Source: Odoribacter sp.
Lineage (GTDB): Bacteria; Bacteroidota; Bacteroidia; Bacteroidales; Muribaculaceae
NCBI GenBank assembly: GCA_023663145.1
Contig: JAMPHZ010000025.1
Span: 1 to 37,900, forward strand
Direction of reading: 5' to 3'
DNA length: 37,900 nucleotides
Positions 28,108 to 34,774 of this stretch are shown one piece after another (within the stretch, counting starts at the first letter, position 1; each line of letters begins with the position of its first letter). The notes beneath the pieces are model-generated. The model worked only from the letters and a program-made list of their open reading frames with translations, did not search any database and was not told the DNA's origin. Made by a program: the position numbers and the translations under genes.

Positions 28108-28867
28108 CCTTTGCCGCTATACCTGCTCCGAAAAGTGCAAAATCATATTTTACAGGATCTTCCGGACAAAATATCTGAAGCTTTCCTGTGAGTTCCTCTA
28201 CAGCCCGGCGGTCATTGCTGCGTCGTTCAAGTAATCCAAGCGACCTTGACACATTTCCCACATGTACATCAAGCGGTATACGCAATTGCGATGGCTTTAT
28301 AGATGTCCACACCCCCATATCCACAATACCATCATTGCGCACCAACCAACGCAAAGCCATGTTAAAACGCTTCAGAGCAGTTTTATCAAGATCCTGCGGT
28401 AGACAACGAGAGTCAGTATTCCCGCCGTTTGCATTCTTGAGACAGCCATTCAGGGCGCGGGCTATCTCCCAGGCGGGAGCCTCTGCCTGAGATGCACCGA
28501 TTGATACCGCAAGCTCCTCCAGAGATCCGAACCGCTCATATACAAGATGCAATCCACGTAGGTAGTAACGAAGGTTACGGTTAAAGAACGTACGATGTAT
28601 ATTTCCTTCCGGAAGCTCCTCATATGCCTTCTCCATAACATACCTGTATGGCTGATGCTCAAGCATAGCCATGAGCCGCGAAGCATCACGACAGATCATA
28701 GTGCGGTTCCCCCACGCTATTGTCGATGTGAGTAATGATGCTATCTCTATATCACGTTTATCTGTATATAGACGTGGAAACTGCACCGGGTCTTCTTCGA
28801 TAAACTCCGGCGTATTATATTTCAATACTTCGTAATCAAGATATGCTTTCAGCTCATCCATTAACAT
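28094..28867 (-). CDS. TIGR02757/DUF2400 family protein
   Basis: Conserved Bacteroidota protein of unknown function. The start YLDYEVLKYNTPEFIEEDPV, the RDIEIASLLTSTIAWGNR segment and the C-terminal IPLDVHVGNVSRSLGLL, CPEDPVKYDFALFGAG are characteristic. The last part resembles the helix-hairpin-helix base-excision glycosylase fold (HVGN-like helix and PVKYDFAL), so a DNA-binding role is a guess only. At 257 residues it is complete. It begins just beyond the tRNA-His terminator and may be read from upstream on the minus strand; no own promoter is evident. Confidence 0.85.
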   Translation of the reverse strand: MLMDELKAYLDYEVLKYNTPEFIEEDPVQFPRLYTDKRDIEIASLLTSTIAWGNRTMICRDASRLMAMLEHQPYRYVMEKAYEELPEGNIHRTFFNRNLRYYLRGLHLVYERFGSLEELAVSIGASQAEAPAWEIARALNGCLKNANGGNTDSRCLPQDLDKTALKRFNMALRWLVRNDGIVDMGVWTSIKPSQLRIPLDVHVGNVSRSLGLLERRSNDRRAVEELTGKLQIFCPEDPVKYDFALFGAGIAAKATKD

Positions 28868-28894
28868 AAAGAAGTAAATTTTGGGAGGTAGAAC

Positions 28895-28932
28895 AATAAC
28901 AGCCTGTGGTGAATTACCGACAGGCTGTTATT
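28895..28932 (-). terminator. Terminator of tRNA-His
   Basis: A 13-bp perfect inverted repeat (AATAACAGCCTGT and complement, 12-nt loop), just 3' of the tRNA on the minus strand. Confidence 0.75.
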
Positions 28933-28939
28933 TATAAAG

Positions 28940-29014
<75 letters not shown>

Positions 29015-29033
29015 ATGTTTCGCAATTGCGATG

Positions 29034-29064
29034 CAAAGGTACAACCTTTTTTTTAATCTGCAAA
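29034..29064 (-). promoter_or_regulatory. Promoter of tRNA-His
   Basis: On the minus strand TTTG (29061-29064), 19 nt, TACCTTTG (29034-29041). The transcript starts about 15-20 nt before the tRNA. Confidence 0.65.
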
Positions 29065-29185
29065 ATTTCATGCATATTTTTTTAATCGACCATGTATTTT
29101 ATACTTTTATTCGTATCTTTTTATTCCCGTTCCACCCCGGTTTCATATCAGGGCACAACTTGGTATAAAAATATTATGATATTTG

Positions 29186-29217
29186 TTTGGTTTCAATTAA
29201 CTTTATTCTTACATTTG
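29186..29217 (+). promoter_or_regulatory. Promoter of gdhA
   Basis: TTTG at 29186-29189, 20 nt, TACATTTG at 29210-29217. A leader of about 65 nt follows, containing a repeated AAAGTTAAAAGTTAAAAA tract. The rest of 29065-29185 is AT-rich and featureless. Confidence 0.7.
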
Positions 29218-29287
29218 CCACACGAAACAATTTACTACATAAAATACCAAAGTTAAAAGTTAAAAACCTAACCAAAACCATCCCGTT

Positions 29288-30625
29288 ATGGATATTAATA
29301 AAATAATGACTGAGCTCGAGGCTAAACACCCGGGCGAAAAAGAATACCTCCAGGCTGTGCGTGAGGTTCTTATCTCGGTTCAAGACGTTTATAACCAACA
29401 TCCCGAATTCGAGCGTAACAAAATCGTTGAACGCATGGTAGAACCCGACCGTATCGTTACCTTCCGCGTCACATGGCTTGACGATAAGGGCGATGTTCAA
29501 AACAACATTGGCTATCGCGTGCAGTTTAACAATGCCATTGGTCCGTACAAGGGAGGCATCCGCTTCCACGCATCAGTAAACCTCTCCATACTTAAATTCC
29601 TCGGATTTGAGCAAACATTTAAGAACGCTCTCACCACTCTGCCCATGGGTGGAGCAAAAGGCGGCAGCGACTTCTCACCCCGAGGCAAGAGTGACCGCGA
29701 AATCATGCGCTTCTGTCAGGCGTTTATGCTCGGATTATGGAAAAATCTCGGTCCTGACCGCGATGTGCCGGCAGGTGACATCGGTGTAGGTGGCCGTGAG
29801 GTAGGATATATGTATGGTATGTACAAACGTCTTGTAAACCAGCACGACGGCACATTCACCGGCAAGGGTCTTGAATTTGGAGGCAGCCGCATACGTCCTG
29901 AAGCCACCGGTTTCGGCGCACTATACTTTGTACAAAGCATGCTGAAGGAAAAAGGAGACTCTATAAAGGGCAAGACTGTAGCAATCTCAGGATTCGGCAA
30001 CGTAGCATGGGGCGCCGCACTCAAAGCGACCGAACTCGGCGCAAAGGTAGTCACCATCTCCGGCCCTGACGGTTACATATATGACCCCGCCGGTCTTGAC
30101 GACGAAAAAATCAACTACATGCTTGAGCTCCGTGCATCAGGCAATGACGTTGTTGCCCCCTACGCTGATAAATTCCCCGGAGCCCAGTTCTTCGCAGGCA
30201 AGAAGCCTTGGGAACGCAAGGTTGACATAGCCCTGCCATGCGCCACTCAGAATGAACTCGGCGGCGAAGATGCCAAGGCCCTCGTTGCAAACGGTGTAGA
30301 ACTTGTAGCTGAAGTATCCAACATGGGTTGCACACCCGAGGCCATCGACCACTTTATTGAAACACGCACCACATATGCCCCCGGCAAAGCCGTGAACGCA
30401 GGTGGCGTTGCGACTTCAGGACTTGAAATGAGCCAGAATGCCATGCATCTGCAATGGAGTGCAGAGGAAGTTGATCAAAAACTCCACACTATCATGAGCG
30501 ATATCCACGCACAGTGCTTGCAGTATGGTATAGAAAAAGACGGCTACATCAACTATATGAAAGGTGCCAACATCGCCGGCTTCATGAAGGTAGCCAATGC
30601 CATGATGGGAGAAGGCGTCTGCTGA
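29288..30625 (+). CDS. gdhA: NADP-type glutamate dehydrogenase
   Basis: Reversible amination of 2-oxoglutarate to glutamate, cytoplasmic hexamer of the roughly 450-residue class. The N-terminal domain has YRVQFNNAIGPYKGGIRFH and PMGGAKGGSDFSP with the catalytic Lys. GKTVAISGFGNVAWGAA is the Rossmann nucleotide loop. VNAGGVATSGLEMSQNA is the C-terminal signature. At 445 residues it is complete. It is monocistronic by layout: own promoter, then a strong hairpin at 30657. It complements the glutamine synthetase in this window for ammonia assimilation. Confidence 0.96.
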   Translation: MDINKIMTELEAKHPGEKEYLQAVREVLISVQDVYNQHPEFERNKIVERMVEPDRIVTFRVTWLDDKGDVQNNIGYRVQFNNAIGPYKGGIRFHASVNLSILKFLGFEQTFKNALTTLPMGGAKGGSDFSPRGKSDREIMRFCQAFMLGLWKNLGPDRDVPAGDIGVGGREVGYMYGMYKRLVNQHDGTFTGKGLEFGGSRIRPEATGFGALYFVQSMLKEKGDSIKGKTVAISGFGNVAWGAALKATELGAKVVTISGPDGYIYDPAGLDDEKINYMLELRASGNDVVAPYADKFPGAQFFAGKKPWERKVDIALPCATQNELGGEDAKALVANGVELVAEVSNMGCTPEAIDHFIETRTTYAPGKAVNAGGVATSGLEMSQNAMHLQWSAEEVDQKLHTIMSDIHAQCLQYGIEKDGYINYMKGANIAGFMKVANAMMGEGVC

Positions 30626-30656
30626 TAACAGATACACATTACCATTCATACACAAA

Positions 30657-30702
30657 GGGGAGTTGCAGCGCGCTGCTTTGCTGCAACTCCCCAATATTTT
30701 TT
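30657..30702 (+). terminator. Terminator of gdhA
   Basis: GGGGAGTTGCAG (30657-30668) and its complement (30681-30692), followed by AATATTTTTT. A 12-bp stem with a clear T-run. Confidence 0.9.
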
Positions 30703-30783
30703 ATTGAAAATGCCACTCGAACTTAAACTACCGGGTAAATCAACTATTTGAGCAAAAAGCGTGTTCCATTAAAAAAGAAAGAT

Positions 30784-31560
30784 ATGGATGTATTGATAAT
30801 CGGATTAATCGTACCACTGATCGGCACCACCGTAGGGGCAGCCTGTGTATACCTGCTAAAGGACACTATGCCTCCGGTGCTCAACAAATTATTCATGGGC
30901 TTTACCTCAGGTGTCATGATTGCAGCCGCCGTGTGGTCACTTATGATTCCATCAATAGAACTAAGCGGAGGTGACGGACTTCGAGGAGTCCTGCCTGCCA
31001 TAAGTGGATTCATCCTTGGCGTTGGATTCCTTCTGCTGATGGATAGACTCACACCACACGAACACGGTTACGATTCATCGACAGAGGGCCCCCGGAGCAC
31101 CCTCTCGCGTACCTGGAAGCTGGTACTTGCCATCATTCTGCACAACATACCTGAGGGAATGGCCATAGGGGTTGCCTTCGCTGCCGTAATAGATGAAGTG
31201 GAATATGTGACACTCAGCGGGGCACTCGCTCTATCAATAGGCATCGCAATACAGAACTTGCCGGAAGGTGCCATTGTGTCGCTTCCTCTCAGAGCTGTAG
31301 GTAATTCAAAAAAACGCTCATTCGTCATAGGCTTCCTGAGCGGAATAGTTCAGCCTGTGGCAGCTTTACTTACCATATATCTCGCATCCGTAATGGTGCC
31401 GTTGATGCCCGTGCTATTGGCATTCGCGGCAGGAGCCATGATGTACGTAGTCGTTGAGGAACTCATCCCAGCATCCGCCGCCGGGAACCATTCCAACATA
31501 GGTCCGATAGGATTTTCCGCCGGTTTTCTACTAATGATTCTGCTTGATGCTGCTCTGTAA
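30784..31560 (+). CDS. ZIP-family divalent metal transporter
   Basis: Inner-membrane importer of zinc or iron, GufA/ZupT-like. About eight membrane helices. Helix 4 has HNIPEGMAIGVAF and helix 5 QNLPEGAIVSLPL, the metal-binding core. The ATG at 30784 is chosen over an in-frame TTG at 30748 because an A-rich stretch (AAAAAAGAAAGAT) lies just before it and the intervening codons are basic and not family-like. At 258 residues it is normal. The aquaporin gene follows after 79 nt without a clear promoter or terminator. Confidence 0.88.
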   Translation: MDVLIIGLIVPLIGTTVGAACVYLLKDTMPPVLNKLFMGFTSGVMIAAAVWSLMIPSIELSGGDGLRGVLPAISGFILGVGFLLLMDRLTPHEHGYDSSTEGPRSTLSRTWKLVLAIILHNIPEGMAIGVAFAAVIDEVEYVTLSGALALSIGIAIQNLPEGAIVSLPLRAVGNSKKRSFVIGFLSGIVQPVAALLTIYLASVMVPLMPVLLAFAAGAMMYVVVEELIPASAAGNHSNIGPIGFSAGFLLMILLDAAL

Positions 31561-31639
31561 GAACAAATTCCATAAATATCTGTTAAAATCAGTAAAACCA
31601 ACACGGTTGCTTCAGTCGCAACCACCTAAAAATAATTTT

Positions 31640-32338
31640 ATGAATAAATATTTAGCTGAAATGTTCGGCACCATGATGCTCGTTTTGTTAGCATGTGGCA
31701 GCGCCGTTCTTGCCGGTCCACAGATTGGCGTTCTTGGCATAGGCCTATGCTTTGGTCTGGTGCTTGTGTGTCTATGTTACTGCATAGGTAATATCTCGGG
31801 TTGTCACGTCAATCCTGCGGTTTCCTTCGCCGTATGGGTGAGTGGAAAAATGTCAACATGGGATTTCATAGGCTATGTCGTAGCTCAACTTATAGGCGCG
31901 GCTATGGGTGCTGGGTGTCTTTACTGGCTCTACAACACGGGGGCAGGTTTTAACTACGGAGGTATAACAGCATCATCAGGCAATTATCTTGCCACCAACG
32001 TACTTCAAACCGGAGCGACCACCGGGATGGCTCTATTGTGCGAAATTTTACTCACAACATTCTTCGTACTTATAGTCCTTGGAGCCACTGATGCAAAAAA
32101 AGGTGCAGGAAAGTTTGCCGGCCTGGCAATCGGTCTTGCGCTCGGCCTCGTAAACATTGTCGGTATTCCCGTTGACAACTGCTCGGTTAACCCGGCTCGC
32201 AGCTTCGGCCCGGCTCTTTTCTCACCTGATGCGTGGTCTGATTTTTGGATCATGGTAGTAGGCCCATTGGCAGGCGCATTAATAGCAGCCGCTATCTGGG
32301 TTATCATCACACGCGTGCGTTCTCAAGAAGTCGAATAA
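31640..32338 (+). CDS. aqpZ: Aquaporin/MIP-family channel, AqpZ-like
   Basis: Six membrane helices plus two NPA half-helices: GCHVNPAVSF and CSVNPARSFGP. At the selectivity filter, aligned to E. coli AqpZ, the Phe (CFGL) and Arg (NPAR) are kept. His174 is replaced by Asn (LVNIVGIPV) and Thr183 by Cys, so solute range may differ from a strict water channel. Start at 31640 (MNKYLAEMFGT) fits the family; the open frame runs 96 nt further upstream into the end of the ZIP gene. At 232 residues it is standard length. Confidence 0.88.
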   Translation: MNKYLAEMFGTMMLVLLACGSAVLAGPQIGVLGIGLCFGLVLVCLCYCIGNISGCHVNPAVSFAVWVSGKMSTWDFIGYVVAQLIGAAMGAGCLYWLYNTGAGFNYGGITASSGNYLATNVLQTGATTGMALLCEILLTTFFVLIVLGATDAKKGAGKFAGLAIGLALGLVNIVGIPVDNCSVNPARSFGPALFSPDAWSDFWIMVVGPLAGALIAAAIWVIITRVRSQEVE

Positions 32339-32358
32339 AAAGCCCGACAGAACTAATC

Positions 32359-32402
32359 AAAACACTTCCGCTCACACACATGTATGACCGGAAGTGTTTT
32401 TA
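32359..32402 (+). terminator. Terminator of the aquaporin gene
   Basis: AAAACACTTCCG (32359-32370) with its complement (32389-32400), ending in TTTTTAA. Confidence 0.8.
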
Positions 32403-32503
32403 ATGCAATATAATACGTATTATGCATTATACAATCAGTTATACAAATATGTACCTAAAAAATGCTTATTGAGAGTAGGCCCCACAAAAAACGCCAAAAA
32501 AAA

Positions 32504-32535
32504 TTTGCATACATCAAATAAAAGGCGTAACTTTG
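32504..32535 (+). promoter_or_regulatory. Promoter of tRNA-Ser
   Basis: TTTG at 32504-32507, 20 nt, TAACTTTG at 32528-32535, 26 nt before the tRNA. Confidence 0.8.
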
Positions 32536-32561
32536 CACCGCAAACGCCAAAAGGCCTGCAT

Positions 32562-32651
32562 GGAGAGGTGGGTGAGTGGCTGAAACCACCAGTTTGCTAA
32601 ACTGACGTAGGAGCAATCCTACCACGAGTTCGAATCTCGTCCTCTCCGCCA
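32562..32651 (+). tRNA. tRNA-Ser (GCU anticodon)
   Basis: Acceptor stem GGAGAGG/CCTCTCC, anticodon loop TTGCTAA with GCT, a long variable arm (GTAGGAGCAATCCTAC) typical of serine tRNAs, T arm CGAGTTCGAATCTCG, discriminator G and encoded CCA (32649-32651). Confidence 0.95.
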
Positions 32652-32656
32652 AAAGT

Positions 32657-32690
32657 AAAAAAGCCCACTGAAATTCAGTGGGCTTTTTTA
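32657..32690 (+). terminator. Terminator of tRNA-Ser
   Basis: GCCCACTG/CAGTGGGC stem (32663-32670 and 32676-32683) flanked by A- and T-runs. Confidence 0.9.
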
Positions 32691-33046
32691 TCTATCCCTA
32701 AAAAGACACATCACCCATAAAACGGGCGCTGTAAAAAGGGGTCAGCGGTGCATAGTAATTATTTCTCAAGATTCTAATGCGTTTTGAGAATAGGTTGTCG
32801 AAGCCCTACCGGGACTGCATGCGCTCAGACTTTCACTTAAAGCGGAGGGCGTTGATGCGGGTTTCAAATTCGGCCATTTTGGTTGCATATCCTCACTAAT
32901 GTTCTTATCCGCACCTATGGATGCAGGGTTATCCTTCAATTATTTCTTTTGCATAAATTTCAGTCTAATATGATACAATGAGTGGAAGCACTCACTCAGT
33001 GTGTGCCCCACCCCGTATCTTATTCTCAAATCAAAATAAAACTGAA
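32691..33046. other. Non-coding stretch between tRNA-Ser and the recombinase gene
   Basis: No supported gene. A 7-bp inverted repeat (TTCTCAA at about 32762, TTGAGAA at about 32783) and a short hairpin GAGTG/CACTC near 32980-32993 are visible. On the minus strand a 14-codon frame from 32877 (MAEFETRINALRFK) looks protein-like and then stops; it may be the remnant of a lost gene. No TAnnTTTG promoter is evident for the recombinase. Confidence 0.4.
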
Positions 33047-34282
33047 ATGGCTACGATTAAAGTAAAGTTTCGCAAAGCAACTGCTGATAACCACGAAGGG
33101 TCGATCTATTATCAAATTATCCACAAGAGAAAACCTCGTCAGCTCCCATCTGACCTTCATGTCTTATCTTCCGAATGGGATGATATCCACTCCACGGTCA
33201 TAATACCTAATGAGAGCGAACGAAGGGCCTTTTTGTTATCTATAATGAGACATATCGGTAGCGATGTCGAGCGTTTGACAGGAATTATACGCAAAATGAA
33301 TAATGACAGATTAGATTACACTGCCGATGACGTGATCAACGAGTTCAACCGCTATGTGACTGAATACTCCTTGTTCTCATTTATGGAGAGTATCATAATG
33401 CGACTCAAACACCAAGGGAAGATACGAACTGCCGAAACATATACTGCGACTCTCAACAATTTCAAAAGGTTTGTTTGCGAGACAATGGATCATAACTTGC
33501 CATTCCGGGAAGGAGGCCTGATGCTCGATTGCCTGAATGCCGACGTGATGCGGGCTTATGAAGCGTGGCAAAAAAAACGAGGAGTCGCCCCAAACACTAT
33601 ATCATTTTACAACCGTATACTCCGGGCAGTATACAACCGCGCTGTAGAACGTGGCATTATTGAAAACCGTAATCCTTTCCGGCATGTCTATACCGGAATT
33701 GATAAAACAGCAAAACGTGCCATACCTCTCCATATGATCAAGCAGATTAGATATTTAGACCTGTCATTGAACCCGACACTTGATTATGCAAGGGATATAT
33801 TTCTGCTAAGTTTCATGCTTAGAGGTATGAGCTTCATTGATATGGCTTTCCTGCGCAAATCCGATCTTAAAAACAACTACATTACTTATCGCCGGCGTAA
33901 AACCGGACAAAGAATGACAATCCAATGGACAAAGGAAATGCAACTTGTCATTAACAAATATCCTGAAAACGAATCTGAATACCTGCTTCCCATAATTAAA
34001 AATCCCGGAAGTAACGAACGCAGCACATACCGCAATGCATGTTATAACATCAACCACAATCTAAAAGTTTTATCAAAATTATTGGGACTTCCAATCCCAC
34101 TGACGCTTTATGTGGCCCGCCATAGTTGGGCAAGCGCTGCTAAAGCAAAAGGGATACCGGTAAGCGTCATAAGTGAAGGTATGGGCCATGACAATGAAAA
34201 TACCACACGAATATACCTTGCCAGCCTTGACACAGATGTGGTTGACAAGGCCAACTCTCTAATCATAAAAAGTCTGCGATAG
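33047..34282 (+). CDS. Tyrosine recombinase (Bacteroidota integrase/invertase type)
   Basis: Site-specific DNA recombinase. The N-terminus (MATIKVKFRKATADNHEGSI) is the Arm-DNA-binding domain, about residues 100-200 the SAM-like core-binding domain, and about 220-411 the catalytic domain. Catalytic boxes are intact: Arg in FMLRGMSFIDMAFLRKSDL, Lys in YRRRKTGQ, ARHSW with Arg and His, GMGHDN with the last His, and the nucleophile Tyr in TTRIYLASL. The LRG-SF-D-A-LRKSDL style is that of the invertases that flip promoters in Bacteroides. ATG 33047 is chosen over 32978, since the extra 23 residues are not family-like. Complete at 411 residues. It lies 55 nt upstream of a palindromic repeat that bounds a promoter segment, so it is the natural candidate for flipping it. 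Confidence 0.9.
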   Translation: MATIKVKFRKATADNHEGSIYYQIIHKRKPRQLPSDLHVLSSEWDDIHSTVIIPNESERRAFLLSIMRHIGSDVERLTGIIRKMNNDRLDYTADDVINEFNRYVTEYSLFSFMESIIMRLKHQGKIRTAETYTATLNNFKRFVCETMDHNLPFREGGLMLDCLNADVMRAYEAWQKKRGVAPNTISFYNRILRAVYNRAVERGIIENRNPFRHVYTGIDKTAKRAIPLHMIKQIRYLDLSLNPTLDYARDIFLLSFMLRGMSFIDMAFLRKSDLKNNYITYRRRKTGQRMTIQWTKEMQLVINKYPENESEYLLPIIKNPGSNERSTYRNACYNINHNLKVLSKLLGLPIPLTLYVARHSWASAAKAKGIPVSVISEGMGHDNENTTRIYLASLDTDVVDKANSLIIKSLR

Positions 34283-34337
34283 CCGTTATTTTCAGGATAT
34301 TATCCGACAATAACTTATCTCTTACAAGCTGACATTA

Positions 34338-34355
34338 ATCTCTTTATAAGAGATA
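34338..34355 (+). repeat. Left inverted repeat of the putative invertible promoter
   Basis: ATCTCTTTATAAGAGATA. The 18-bp sequence recurs in reverse complement at 34589-34606. Each copy is itself a 7-bp palindrome around a 3-nt centre (TAT here, ATA at the right copy), as expected for a recombinase crossover site. Confidence 0.75.
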
Positions 34356-34588
34356 TGTAATATTTATATAAAGCTGATTATAAGGGCGCTAAATATTTAT
34401 CCACAACGCAGTTGCTAAACATTTGCTATTTCTAATCCGTTTTCTGCAAATATAACCTTATAGTTATCTGATTATTGAATATTGCCAAGAATTGGCTCTA
34501 TTGTGAAATTCAATAATTTCACGTAACTTTGCAGCCGGAAACTGATAATGTATTATTATCACATTCTACAAGCCATGGGTTCTTTAAG
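34356..34588. other. Putative invertible promoter segment (233 bp)
   Basis: AT-rich, non-coding DNA bounded by oppositely oriented 18-bp repeats. It contains the rightward promoter at 34500-34531 and, on the minus strand, a TATATTTG element (34447-34454). In the shown orientation the rightward promoter reads out through the right repeat into the antiterminator-fusion gene (ON). After inversion it would point at the 3' end of the recombinase gene (OFF). Size and arrangement match known Bacteroides invertible promoters; inversion itself has not been observed here. Confidence 0.65.
34500..34531 (+). promoter_or_regulatory. Outward-facing promoter inside the invertible segment
   Basis: ATTG at 34500-34503, 20 nt, TAACTTTG at 34524-34531. 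The predicted start near 34538 gives a leader of about 235 nt before the ATG at 34775. Confidence 0.75.
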
Positions 34589-34774
34589 TATCTCTTATAA
34601 AGAGATACTTCTAAAATGCTCCTCTGCTAAATATTTACACTCGGTGGATACCGCCGGAACATACAGGATTTCCGAACCTCTGTTTTACAGTAAGGCAACA
34701 AAACAGGGGGTCGGAAAGATATGTGCCTGTGGGCGCCAATATACTTTCTGACATTCACCACTTAACAGTTTGAT
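34532..34774 (+). other. Long 5' leader of the antiterminator-fusion operon
   Basis: Two hairpins can form in the RNA: TGATAAT/ATTATCA at 34543-34561, and an 11-bp perfect stem AAGTATCTCTT/AAGAGATACTT at 34586-34610 made by the right repeat itself. A 67-codon frame (34548-34751) spans it but begins inside the invertible DNA and is not convincing. Long leaders before UpxY-type genes are where those antiterminators act in Bacteroides. Confidence 0.5.
34589..34606 (-). repeat. Right inverted repeat of the putative invertible promoter
   Basis: Reverse complement of the copy at 34338-34355. Including flanks it extends to an 11-bp-arm palindrome (34586-34610), longer than the left copy. Confidence 0.75.

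Noticed and set aside
32631..32651. tRNA-Ser 3' end as an attachment site for an integrated element
   Set aside because: No second copy of the tRNA 3' end was found in the window, and the recombinase is better explained as a local invertase; cannot be excluded beyond the window.
32978..33046. N-terminal extension of the recombinase from the ATG at 32978
   Set aside because: The 23 extra residues (containing Cys and Pro-Pro) are unlike the family, and the ATG at 33047 has the A-rich upstream and begins the conserved arm-binding domain.
34397..34405. A perfect DnaA-box 9-mer (TTATCCACA) inside the invertible segment
   Set aside because: It is a single copy without neighbours or GC-skew evidence; a 9-mer in AT-rich DNA is expected by chance.
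34548..34751. 67-codon frame starting inside the invertible segment and crossing the right repeat
   Set aside because: Its start codon would be moved by inversion, it overlaps two RNA hairpins, and the translation has no recognisable family features; treated as part of the leader.
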